Source: an uncultured Muribaculaceae bacterium (GTDB lineage: Bacteria > Bacteroidota > Bacteroidia > Bacteroidales > Muribaculaceae). From it: a stretch of DNA of 11,667 bases. The position numbers and the translations under genes are program-made. Positions 1 to 7,513 of the stretch are shown piece after piece. Under the pieces are notes generated by a model. That model did not search any database, was not told the DNA's origin, and was given only the letters and a program-made list of their open reading frames with translations. How positions within the stretch are numbered: position 1 is the first letter of the stretch; every line of letters begins with the position of its first letter. The DNA lies in NCBI GenBank assembly GCA_910586175.1, contig CAJUIJ010000025.1:1-11667 (forward strand), written 5' to 3'.

Positions 1-2
1 TT

Positions 3-25
3 TGTTATGCCCTATAACATTTTTT
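3..25 (+). terminator. weak AT-rich hairpin with T-run, possible end of an upstream gene
   Basis: TGTTAT (3-8) and ATAACA (14-19) form a 6-bp inverted repeat with a 5-nt spacer, and a run of six T follows at 20-25. This is the shape of a weak intrinsic terminator, possibly for a gene lying left of the window. The stem has only one G-C pair, so stability is poor; it could equally be an operator or chance in AT-rich DNA. No convincing TAnnTTTG promoter was found between here and the first gene. Confidence 0.25.
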
Positions 26-81
26 CAATTCTAATTTTAAACAGTTTCTAAGAACCAACAACTAAAAACAACCTCCTATAT

Positions 82-918
82 ATGAAAAAACTATTACTTC
101 TGTTACTGATAATGACAACATCGTCGGTGTGCATGGCCAAATATATCGTGCACACGGTGAGCGGTTCAGTCACCCTACAGAGAGCCGGCAAGACTCAGCC
201 CCTGTCAAAGGGCACTGAAGTGGGTGGTGTGGACAACCTTGTGCTTGCCAAAGGAGCGATGGTTGAGATTCTTAACACCGCAGACAACAAGGTGTATCGC
301 TGCGATAAGGAGGGGAAGTTCACTCCTATGAAGATAATGATGAATGCCCGCCGCTCGTCAGACAATAAGTTTTCAAGCATAGCCTCCACCACACGCTTCG
401 GCTCAGGTGGCAAGAAAGCAGGCACAGTATATGAGGAGGGATGCCTTGTGACGCGTGCGCTCGGCACCTACGACCCCGAAGGAGCCACAACACAGGTGGA
501 TGCCTCACAGCTCGCCATATCTATGGCCAATATGCTCAACGGCAACCTCAACGACTCCATCCCCACACCCCTCACTCACGGCATACCTGCCAAGGGCGAA
601 GGACTGGAATTTTGCATTGACAACACATTCGAATATCCGCTATATGTAAACGTGGTGAAATTCGGCAAATCCGAAAACAATACACGCAGTGTGCAGATTT
701 CCGAATTAGGCCAACCTGTGGGGTGCTATATATTGCTGCCCGGACAATCGCTGATGCGCCGACACTCACTGCCGCTCGATTCGGCAGAGGAGCACCTGCT
801 TATACTCACACGTGGTTATTTCGACATAGACGAGGTGATTGAGAAAGCATCGGCCATGAGCCGGACATCCGACCAACCTATGCTCGGGTCCGGACATATA
901 TACATAACCAAACTGTAA
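82..918 (+). CDS. exported FecR-like / DUF4384-like protein
   Basis: Encodes 278 residues. Residues 1-19 form a Sec signal peptide (KK, a poly-Leu core, then CMA before the likely cleavage site). Residues 22-85 have the beta pattern of a FecR-like domain: a G-S-V-T-L-Q-R strand, 'LSKGTEV', then a strand ending in a V-E-I-L core. Residues from about 170 to 260 (LEFCIDNTFEYPLYVNVV, then YILLPGQS and LLILTRGYFDIDEV) resemble DUF4384, which in other bacteria often accompanies caspase domains. Both domain assignments are by eye. The start has no Shine-Dalgarno sequence, as is usual in Bacteroidetes, and is the only one that gives a signal peptide. The next gene begins 20 bases downstream, so co-transcription is likely. 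Function unknown; a periplasmic or outer-membrane accessory role is inferred. The gene is certain, the domain calls less so. Confidence 0.85.
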   Translation: MKKLLLLLLIMTTSSVCMAKYIVHTVSGSVTLQRAGKTQPLSKGTEVGGVDNLVLAKGAMVEILNTADNKVYRCDKEGKFTPMKIMMNARRSSDNKFSSIASTTRFGSGGKKAGTVYEEGCLVTRALGTYDPEGATTQVDASQLAISMANMLNGNLNDSIPTPLTHGIPAKGEGLEFCIDNTFEYPLYVNVVKFGKSENNTRSVQISELGQPVGCYILLPGQSLMRRHSLPLDSAEEHLLILTRGYFDIDEVIEKASAMSRTSDQPMLGSGHIYITKL

Positions 919-938
919 AAAATCATACCTTATACATC

Positions 939-3050
939 ATGAAACATTTCGCAAAGTATGGCGCGCTAATACTCGCAGCCGCCCTGAGTGTTCCTGTGGC
1001 CACCGTGGCAAAGAAGAAAACCCAGAAAAAAGAGGATGCGCCTATAGTCAAGACTGACTATAAGTTTCCTTATGCCACTACGCCACAGAAACTGTATGAT
1101 TGCGGCACGACTGTATACAGCACCTCCGGCAACCAAGTGTCAAACATGTCGGGCATTGTGCTCGCCAAGGAGGGACTGAAAGTGCACGAACTTGGCGTAA
1201 GCCCTGCCAACAACCGGTATCTGCTGATATATGACACCAAGAAGGGTACACAATCAATACTCTACTCCACTGAAGATGTGGCCAAGATTGTGATGAAACT
1301 TAAGCCCAAGAAGTATGGGCAACTCGTGTCGGCAATCTACTCCCCCGACGCACGTCGTGTGCTGCTCGGAGGCAAGAACCGGACGGTGGTCACCACTGAT
1401 GCGCGCAAACTCACACCCATCGACACACTTAAGCTATCCATAGAACCAAAGGTGATGGAGATGAGCAATAACGGCTACTATCTTGCAGTGACCGACGGCA
1501 AGAATGTGACCGTTTACAACTTCGAGGAGAAGAAGCCCCGCCAGAGCTGGAACTTCGAGGCCAACGTGACCGACATGAAGTTTAACAACGACGGCACGGA
1601 GTTTGCCGTGCTGACCGATGACGGACTTGCAAGCATCTATGACACACGCTCCTTTATTATCAAGAAAGACTATGATGACTTGGGCGCAGGCATAGGCATG
1701 GGTTATAACTTCGACGGCAAATGGATGGCCGTTGCCACCTCAGCCGACAATATCAGAGTAATAAACTTGCTCGACAGCAAGCAGAACTTTGAGATACCAG
1801 TGGAATCAGGTCAGGTGAGCGACCTCGTTTTCATACCCGATGCAGAAGGACGCACGCTGCTATGCTACACCACCGACCATGCACTCAAGGCTCGCCGCAT
1901 GTGGAACCTTTCGCCATATTACGGCAAGCTCGTGAAGGAGCAGGCAGACGCCATGATGAACGAGTGGCTCAAGATGATGCCAGGTGAGACAATCGACGAA
2001 TACCGCAAGCGTGTCAATGATGACTCGCGCAAGCGTCAACGCGCCCTCTTTGAGGCAGAGATCGCATCAGGACTTGCCAACGACCTGCTCGCCATGTCGA
2101 CCGTGTCGCTTGGCAAATATGACCGCGCCAACAAGGTGCTCGAAGTGAACTTCTCCAACATGCCTTCCATCTTCCTCCCCGTGGAAGAATCAGATCTCGG
2201 AGCTTTTCACAAGGCTGACGAACTCGAATTCCGCAATTCGAAATATGGTGTGATGGGAGATGACAATTTCGAGCTGATTTATGCAGAGGTGTTCAACAAG
2301 AACGACGGCAAGACATATATCTATGACAATCTTGAGCGTGCCTCACTCAACTACATGGAAGGCGACGACAACGTGGTAAGCCTCGAGGTGATACAGCAAC
2401 AGCAGATGGAGGAACTGAAGCTCCAGGAACTCCGCCGCAAGGTGATGGAGGAGGCTAAATCGCGCCAAGTTATATCTGACCATACCAACATAACCGTAAA
2501 CTCAGAAGTGATACCTGACTACGATGCCAACGGTAAGCGTATACTGAACTATAAGGTCAGCTTCTCGTATGAGGTGGAGCCGGAGTTCAGCGCTACGGAA
2601 GACTTTGCCCCAGGCAAGTATCATGTAGGAGAGAGCGGCGCAGCATCTTCTATGCTCAACATTGTGAAGCAGGCATTTGAAGGTGAGCTGTCTCGCCATC
2701 TCACCGAAGGTAAGAAACTCCTTGTCAACATCAAGGGAGCGGCTGATGGCACACCGATCCGCAGCACACTTGCCTACGACGGCGCATACGGAGACTTCGA
2801 GGAGGAGCCTGTGCGTCAGAATGGCCAGCTCACCACCATTACCGTGACCAAGAAAGATGGTATGGCGACCAATGAGCAGCTCGCATTCATACGCGGTGCC
2901 GGCGTGCAGAACTATCTGAACGAGAACATCAAGAACCTCTCCAAGATGAATACCGACTACACCTACAATGTAGACGTGGCCGAAGGCAAGGGAAGCGAGT
3001 TCCGCCGCATCACAGTGGAATTCACCTTTGTCGATGCCAACCTGCAATAA
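939..3050 (+). CDS. exported beta-propeller (WD40-like) protein with OmpA-like C-terminus
   Basis: Encodes 703 residues. A signal peptide covers about residues 1-24 (ending ATVA before a Lys-rich stretch). Residues about 75-330 show repeated WD40-type blades, with patterns such as 'SPDARRVLLGG', 'MSNNGYYLAVTDGKNVTVYN', 'FNNDGTEFAVLTDDGLASIYD' and 'NFDGKWMAVATSADNIRVI'. Residues about 334-463 form a module related to part of the downstream caspase protein. A short charged coiled coil (QQQQMEELKLQELRRKVMEE) follows at about 484-503. Residues about 555-700 resemble a degenerate OmpA-like peptidoglycan-associated fold: 'KLLVNIKGAADGTPI' sits where OmpA has its G-H-x-D strand, and 'NEQLAFIRGAGVQNYL' where OmpA has N-x-x-L-S-x-x-R-A. 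The gene lies 20 bp after the previous one and 26 bp before the caspase gene. A scaffold or cell-wall anchor for the caspase is inferred, not shown. Confidence 0.85.
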   Translation: MKHFAKYGALILAAALSVPVATVAKKKTQKKEDAPIVKTDYKFPYATTPQKLYDCGTTVYSTSGNQVSNMSGIVLAKEGLKVHELGVSPANNRYLLIYDTKKGTQSILYSTEDVAKIVMKLKPKKYGQLVSAIYSPDARRVLLGGKNRTVVTTDARKLTPIDTLKLSIEPKVMEMSNNGYYLAVTDGKNVTVYNFEEKKPRQSWNFEANVTDMKFNNDGTEFAVLTDDGLASIYDTRSFIIKKDYDDLGAGIGMGYNFDGKWMAVATSADNIRVINLLDSKQNFEIPVESGQVSDLVFIPDAEGRTLLCYTTDHALKARRMWNLSPYYGKLVKEQADAMMNEWLKMMPGETIDEYRKRVNDDSRKRQRALFEAEIASGLANDLLAMSTVSLGKYDRANKVLEVNFSNMPSIFLPVEESDLGAFHKADELEFRNSKYGVMGDDNFELIYAEVFNKNDGKTYIYDNLERASLNYMEGDDNVVSLEVIQQQQMEELKLQELRRKVMEEAKSRQVISDHTNITVNSEVIPDYDANGKRILNYKVSFSYEVEPEFSATEDFAPGKYHVGESGAASSMLNIVKQAFEGELSRHLTEGKKLLVNIKGAADGTPIRSTLAYDGAYGDFEEEPVRQNGQLTTITVTKKDGMATNEQLAFIRGAGVQNYLNENIKNLSKMNTDYTYNVDVAEGKGSEFRRITVEFTFVDANLQ

Positions 3051-3076
3051 GTAAATAAAAGTATTACCAATCATAA

Positions 3077-5686
3077 ATGAAACGACACTATAAGACCCTG
3101 CTTCTCCTCACTTCAGCCACACTTTGTGGCGTATACGCACAGCAGTCCGCGCAGTCACCCGTCACCTCGGCACCCGTCGAGGCGGCGGTTGCGGCTCCGC
3201 TCGACACCACCGCCATGTATGACTCGGCTATCGCGCTATTCGACAAGGTGCGCACCGTCGAAACCACACAGCCTGTAGATGACGCAGGGCTTTACCCGCT
3301 CGTATATGACGCAGCAGTGCAGGCAATGGATGTGCTCGGCATTGTGGAACCCAACTCGCAGCGATATTACGCCATGAAGGAAATATTGCGCAACCTCGCC
3401 CCGAATCTTGAAGCCGGAGCTTTCTATTACTCCACGCTCAACGACCGTGCCGGACTCGCCAAGTTCGCGCGTAAGTTTATAGACCTGCGCATACATCCCG
3501 CTTTCAAGGATGAAAAGATTCCTTATGATGCCGGTGTGTATCATATCATGGCCTACAATGCCGCTTCCGATGCTTACAACAACAAGGAATATGACCGAGC
3601 CATAGACTATTTCAAGGTCTATTTCTCCACAGGTGAGAAGTCACAACGCGAGACTGTCTACACATTTATGGGTCAGGCCGCAATAAATTCAGGCAAGTAT
3701 GACCTCGCCGTGGAGACTCTGGCTGAGGGCGTGAAACAATATCCCAATAATGAGCTGCTGCGCAATCTCGCACTTCAGGCTTGCATAGAGGGTGGACGCG
3801 CCGAACGTATCGAGGCTCTCGTAAACGAAGGTCTGACTCAACATCCGGAAAATGCGAAATGGCTCGAAATCAAGGGATGTCTGCAAGAAGACAATCTTGA
3901 TTTCCTCGGTGCTCTCGAAACTTTCCAGAAGCTCGACACGCTCGATCCTAACAAGCTGGGCACATCGAAGCATATAGCCCTCTGTTATTACAATGCAGCG
4001 GTCAACCTCTTCAACCAAGCCCAGACAGTGGCAAAAGATGAGAAAGAGTCGAGCAAACTGCGCCGCAAGGCCCGCAATTATTTCGCAGCCGCAGCCCAGA
4101 AGCTTGAGGAAATCAACGCTGCCGATCCGACCAACGTGAAATATTTGCGTGCACTCGGCGTATCTTATCTCTGCATGGAGCAGAAAGACCTTTTCCAGGG
4201 CGTCAACAATAAGCTGAAAGCCATGGGAGAAGACCCGATGGCCAATATGTTCATGCCGCCGATGATGGCCTATGAGGAGAGCGGCCACAAGCACTTCCGC
4301 TATGGAGGGTCCACCGTCGGCTCCACAGATGTGCCCCTGTTTTCGGAATATGGCCGCAAGTATGTGACCGATGCCTTAAAGGAATGGGTGCCCAAGGGTG
4401 AGTTCGAGTCGATTGCTGCCTATCAGAAGCGTATCGACACGGAGTCGGTGAAGTCCAAGTATGACCAACTCAAGCGCGAAGCCCAGGATAAATATATCAA
4501 GGAATACTCGTCACAACTCCGTTTGAGCGATATTCAGCTCGAACCTTACGATGTGCGCAGCGAGTCATTTAAGGTCAACACCAACTTTGGCCCCTTCTTT
4601 GTGCGTGTCCCAAACAAGGATAATGAGGCTGAACTTTTCAAGGCCAACTGGGAAGGTGTGCAGTTCCTGAACACGCAGTATTGTGTGATGGACGACAAGG
4701 TGCAGATAGCCTCTCTATCCGTGCTCACCCCTTCGGGCAAGAAGTATGACTACAGCAACGACCGCCTGGTGGACTATCAGCTCCCCGAACTGACAGTGGA
4801 CCTCGCCTCGATTCTCGCGGCAGGCGGCATATCCGACAGTTCAGACAAGTCGTCGGGAGCATCGACAACGGCCGCAAACCAACTTATCACTGCACTCTCG
4901 GATGTGGATAAGGATATACCCGAAAACAAGGCAGAGTCAACCAATAAGCTCGTACTCGTCATAGCCAATGAGAACTACGATAATGTGGCCAAGGTTGATG
5001 CCGCATATCATGATGGCAAACGTTTTGCCGACTATTGCGTAAAGACACTCGGCATACCGGAGCAGAATGTATCGTTCGCACCCAACGCCTCACTCGGCAA
5101 GATGCGCAGTGAGATACGCCATCTCGAACGCTCGGTGAGTTCATTTGGCGAGCCTGTCGATGTGATTGTCTATTATGCCGGCCACGGTATGCCCGACGAT
5201 GCCACAAAGAATGCCTATTTGCTCCCGGTGGATGGCGATCCTCTGCTCCCCACTGAGACCGGACTCTCACTCGAGAGCTTCTACAAGATATTGTCTGACA
5301 TGAACGCGAGGAGCGTATCAGTCTTTCTCGATGCCTGCTTCTCAGGTGCACGTCGCGACGGTGAGATGCTCAACAAGGCACGCGCCGTGGTGATTCAGCC
5401 CAAGGCTGCCGCACCAAAGGGTAATATGTTTATTCTATCGGCCGCTTCGGGTCAGGAAACTGCGCTCCCCTACAAGGAGAAGAACCATGGCATGTTCACC
5501 TACTATCTGCTCAAGAAACTCCAAGAGACCAAGGGCAACGCAACCCTCAAAGAGCTTTCTGACTATGTGATAAGCAATGTGAGCCGCCAGTCTTCGCTCA
5601 TCAACAAGAAGGGGCAGACCCCGACGGTGCAGCTTTCGGGAAAGATGCAGGATGAGTATAAATCGAAAAAACTGAGAGGAAAATGA
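3077..5686 (+). CDS. exported TPR-caspase (peptidase C14 family protein)
   Basis: Encodes 869 residues. A signal peptide ends near residue 21 (GVYA before QQ). Residues about 156-372 are TPR-like helical repeats (for example 'YDRAIDYFKVYFSTGE', 'GKYDLAVETLAEGVKQYPNN', 'GALETFQKLDTLDPN'). Residues about 432-561 match a module in the preceding propeller protein. A Ser-rich linker leads to a caspase-like domain from about 624 to 850, starting 'NKLVLVIANENY'. The catalytic dyad is intact: H703 in YYAGHG and C754 in LDACFSG. D752, two residues before the Cys, is where metacaspases have an S1-pocket Asp, so cleavage after Arg/Lys is more likely than after Asp (inference). The signal peptide puts it in the periplasm or outside, unlike cytosolic defence caspases. 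The stop overlaps the next ATG by 4 bp, implying translational coupling. Substrate and activation mode are unknown. Confidence 0.93.
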   Translation: MKRHYKTLLLLTSATLCGVYAQQSAQSPVTSAPVEAAVAAPLDTTAMYDSAIALFDKVRTVETTQPVDDAGLYPLVYDAAVQAMDVLGIVEPNSQRYYAMKEILRNLAPNLEAGAFYYSTLNDRAGLAKFARKFIDLRIHPAFKDEKIPYDAGVYHIMAYNAASDAYNNKEYDRAIDYFKVYFSTGEKSQRETVYTFMGQAAINSGKYDLAVETLAEGVKQYPNNELLRNLALQACIEGGRAERIEALVNEGLTQHPENAKWLEIKGCLQEDNLDFLGALETFQKLDTLDPNKLGTSKHIALCYYNAAVNLFNQAQTVAKDEKESSKLRRKARNYFAAAAQKLEEINAADPTNVKYLRALGVSYLCMEQKDLFQGVNNKLKAMGEDPMANMFMPPMMAYEESGHKHFRYGGSTVGSTDVPLFSEYGRKYVTDALKEWVPKGEFESIAAYQKRIDTESVKSKYDQLKREAQDKYIKEYSSQLRLSDIQLEPYDVRSESFKVNTNFGPFFVRVPNKDNEAELFKANWEGVQFLNTQYCVMDDKVQIASLSVLTPSGKKYDYSNDRLVDYQLPELTVDLASILAAGGISDSSDKSSGASTTAANQLITALSDVDKDIPENKAESTNKLVLVIANENYDNVAKVDAAYHDGKRFADYCVKTLGIPEQNVSFAPNASLGKMRSEIRHLERSVSSFGEPVDVIVYYAGHGMPDDATKNAYLLPVDGDPLLPTETGLSLESFYKILSDMNARSVSVFLDACFSGARRDGEMLNKARAVVIQPKAAAPKGNMFILSAASGQETALPYKEKNHGMFTYYLLKKLQETKGNATLKELSDYVISNVSRQSSLINKKGQTPTVQLSGKMQDEYKSKKLRGK

Positions 5687-6552
5687 GGAAGCTGACGATT
5701 AGCTGCGCATTGGCAGCCCTGATGATGTCGGGGGTGTGGAGCGATGCCCTGGCCGACAAGGTGCTCACCGGCGAGGCGACCTTTTATGCCGAGAGTTACC
5801 ACTCGATGAACGACTGCAAGGAGGGAGCGCTACAAAAAGCCCGCGTGGAGGCACTTGCCGCTGAATATGGACGCACTGTCAACGATCATACCACACAAGT
5901 AGACCAGACCGGTCCGCGTGGCGAGGAGAGTTTCTTCCAGGCACTCAGCACCACTGAGGTGCGCGGCGAATGGATTGCCGATGAGGGAGAACCGAAATAT
6001 GACGTGTCGCTTGGCAATGACGGTCTCTATGTGGTGAAATGCACCGTGCGAGGCAAAACTCGCCCCTTCTCCAACGAAGCTGCTGATTTCACCGCTACTC
6101 CACTCCGCAACGGCGATGAGACACGTTTCGCTGATACAAACTTCAAGAGCGGAGACTCGATGCGCGTACTGTTCAAGAGTCCTGTGGATGGTTATGTGGC
6201 TGCCTACTTAGCTTGCCCGGACGGTAATGTCTACACGCTTCTCCCCTATCTCAGCGCGAACGGTGCGGATGTGAAAGTAAAAGGGGGCAAGGAGTATGTA
6301 TTCTTCTCGCCTGCACATAAGGAACTCGGCGAACCTGATGAGATGAAGCTCGTGACACAAGACCCGGTTGAACGCAACCAGCTATATGTGTTGTTCTCCC
6401 CCAACGAATTCTCAAGGGTAACCGACACAGCAAGCGAAGGTGATGCACCACGAAGCTTGAGTTTCAAGGACTTCAGCAAGTGGATATCAAAGATCCGCTC
6501 ACGCGACCCAAAAATGGGACTCGTAATGACCCCAATTACAATTAAAAATTAA
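5683..6552 (+). CDS. exported DUF4384 protein with LPP20/FlgT-like N-terminal region
   Basis: Encodes 289 residues. Its ATG overlaps the caspase stop codon (ATGA), which strongly suggests translational coupling and a working relation with the caspase. Residues 1-24 are a signal peptide ending ALA before DK. Residues about 25-120 (GEATFYAESYHSMNDCKEGALQKARVEALAAEYG, later 'DGLYVVKCTVRGKT') resemble LPP20/FlgT-type domains, with an Ala-rich helix followed by a strand. Residues about 140-230 match DUF4384: 'GDSMRVLFKSPVDGYVAAYLACPDGNVYTLLPY', then 'GKEYVFFSP' and 'DEMKLVTQDP'. In several bacterial groups DUF4384 is fused to peptidase C14, so here the pair appears as two coupled genes. It is probably a periplasmic partner or regulator of the caspase. 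The last codons run into an AT-rich stretch (6541-6570) before the 9-bp repeat array. Confidence 0.9.
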   Translation: MRKLTISCALAALMMSGVWSDALADKVLTGEATFYAESYHSMNDCKEGALQKARVEALAAEYGRTVNDHTTQVDQTGPRGEESFFQALSTTEVRGEWIADEGEPKYDVSLGNDGLYVVKCTVRGKTRPFSNEAADFTATPLRNGDETRFADTNFKSGDSMRVLFKSPVDGYVAAYLACPDGNVYTLLPYLSANGADVKVKGGKEYVFFSPAHKELGEPDEMKLVTQDPVERNQLYVLFSPNEFSRVTDTASEGDAPRSLSFKDFSKWISKIRSRDPKMGLVMTPITIKN

Positions 6553-6576
6553 TAATTGATAATTAATAACTACCAG

Positions 6577-6720
6577 ACCTTAAGGACCTTAAAGTCCTTA
6601 AAGTCCTTAAAGTCCTTAAAGTCCTTAAAGACCCTAAAGACCCTAAAGACCCTAAAGACCCTAAAGACCTTAAAGACCTTAAAGTCCTTAAAGTCCTTAA
6701 AGTCCTTAAAGACCTTAAAC
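6577..6720. repeat. array of 16 tandem 9-bp repeats
   Basis: Sixteen contiguous 9-bp units with consensus WCCYTAAAG fill 144 bp between two genes. Variants are arranged in blocks: ACCTTAAGG, ACCTTAAAG, four TCCTTAAAG, four ACCCTAAAG, two ACCTTAAAG, three TCCTTAAAG and a closing ACCTTAAAC. Variation is confined to positions 1 and 4, plus a single change near the end of the first and last units. The first unit contains a perfect palindrome CCTTAAGG (6578-6585). The block structure points to growth by slippage or unequal exchange. It is preceded by an AT-rich near-palindromic stretch (6541-6570) and followed by the leader of the next gene. A role in spacing, transcript stability or transcription is possible but not shown. 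Confidence 0.97.
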
Positions 6721-6748
6721 TAAAACAACAACTTAAAAACTAAATAAT

Positions 6749-7390
6749 ATGAAAAAACTATTTGCAATCATGCTCGCCATCTGCGTATCGCTGGGCGGCG
6801 TGGCCTATGGTGCCAGCACTTCAAAACAACTTCAGAAAGCTCGCGACAAGCAGAAGAAGGAGAAAATGAAACAGTTCAAGAAAGAAAAATGGACTGTATT
6901 CGGCACATCGCAAACTATCGAAGTGGCTCTTCTCTCTCACTACGACAAACTCGAGAAGCTCGGTGACGATGCCCATGAGATAGTGGGTCTTGCAAGCAAT
7001 TTCAAGTCTAAAAATGTAGGTGTAGCCACAGCCGAGAACAATGCCTGCATCGAGTATGCCAAGGAGGCCGGCAGCGAGCTGCAAGGTCGCATCGCCACTG
7101 ACCTTTTCGGCAGCGGCTCGGATCCCGACGGGGAGTTTGACCATTTCTACCAGGCTTTTGAGCGCGGCGTGCAGAAAGAAATCAAGGGAGAACTAAAGAA
7201 GAGCTTCAGCATCATTCACGACAATGGCAACGGCACTTTCGAACTCCAGACATTCTATATCGTAGACGAAAGCGGTGCACAGCGTGCACGGATGAAAGCT
7301 CTTGAGGCTGCCCTCAAGGAGAGCGAGGTGGCGCAGAAGCATGCCGAAAAAATCTCCGACTTCGTAAAGGGTGGCATCAACGCCAACTAA
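6749..7390 (+). CDS. small exported basic coiled-coil protein, LPP20-like
   Basis: Encodes 213 residues. A signal peptide covers 1-21 (AYG before AS). Residues about 24-48 are an extremely Lys-rich helix (KQLQKARDKQKKEKMKQFKK). The central part (ATAENNACIEYAKEAGSELQGRIATDLF, then 'FERGVQKEIKGELKKSFSII', then 'GTFELQTFYIVDE') follows the helix-helix-strand pattern of LPP20-type domains and recalls the N-terminal half of the DUF4384 protein upstream; this is pattern reading only. A second charged helix closes the protein (about 177-205). The leader and first codons resemble those of the first gene (both begin ATGAAAAAACTATT). The gene follows the 9-bp array by 28 bp, and its final codons and stop lie inside the first copy of a 17-bp repeat. 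Function not recognised. Confidence 0.82.
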   Translation: MKKLFAIMLAICVSLGGVAYGASTSKQLQKARDKQKKEKMKQFKKEKWTVFGTSQTIEVALLSHYDKLEKLGDDAHEIVGLASNFKSKNVGVATAENNACIEYAKEAGSELQGRIATDLFGSGSDPDGEFDHFYQAFERGVQKEIKGELKKSFSIIHDNGNGTFELQTFYIVDESGAQRARMKALEAALKESEVAQKHAEKISDFVKGGINAN

Positions 7391-7425
7391 ACATCAACGC
7401 CAACTAAACATCAACGCCAATTAAA
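7375..7425. repeat. three tandem 17-bp repeats spanning a stop codon
   Basis: CATCAACGCCAACTAAA occurs at 7375-7391 and 7392-7408, and with one C-to-T change at 7409-7425. The first copy encodes the last residues (I-N-A-N) and the TAA stop of the preceding gene; the other two are noncoding. Because 17 is not a multiple of 3, gain or loss of a copy leaves the protein end unchanged while altering the 3' spacer. Confidence 0.95.
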
Positions 7426-7489
7426 AATTGGACTGCCATTAAAGCGGTCCTAATTCTCGGGGACGGGAGGCTTTGCGGCCTGTCGTCTC
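7426..7489 (+). promoter_or_regulatory. two adjacent hairpins in the leader of the transglutaminase-like gene
   Basis: Hairpin 1: AATTGGACTGC (7426-7436) pairs with GCGGTCC-T-AATT (7444-7455) around loop CATTAAA, with one G-U pair and one bulged T. Hairpin 2: GACGGGAGGC (7462-7471) pairs with GCCTGTCGTC (7478-7487) around a 6-nt loop, with one G-U pair and one G-G mismatch, extendable by two pairs to 7460-7489. Neither is followed by a T-run, so they are not classical terminators. They could stabilise or process the RNA between the two genes. No TAnnTTTG promoter is visible in 7391-7513. Confidence 0.45.
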
Positions 7490-7513
7490 ACCAACTGAAA
7501 AACTCTCTACGAT

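Noticed and set aside
2502..3074. 190-residue open frame on the minus strand
   Set aside because: It lies wholly antisense to the propeller gene, whose product has clear domain structure. It has no start context or domain pattern and is a coding shadow.
3689..4294. 201-residue minus-strand open frame
   Set aside because: Antisense to the TPR region of the caspase gene; composition reflects the complement of that gene, with no recognisable domain.
6577..6720. CRISPR array
   Set aside because: The units are 9 bp and directly adjacent, without spacers; CRISPR repeats are longer and separated by unique spacers.
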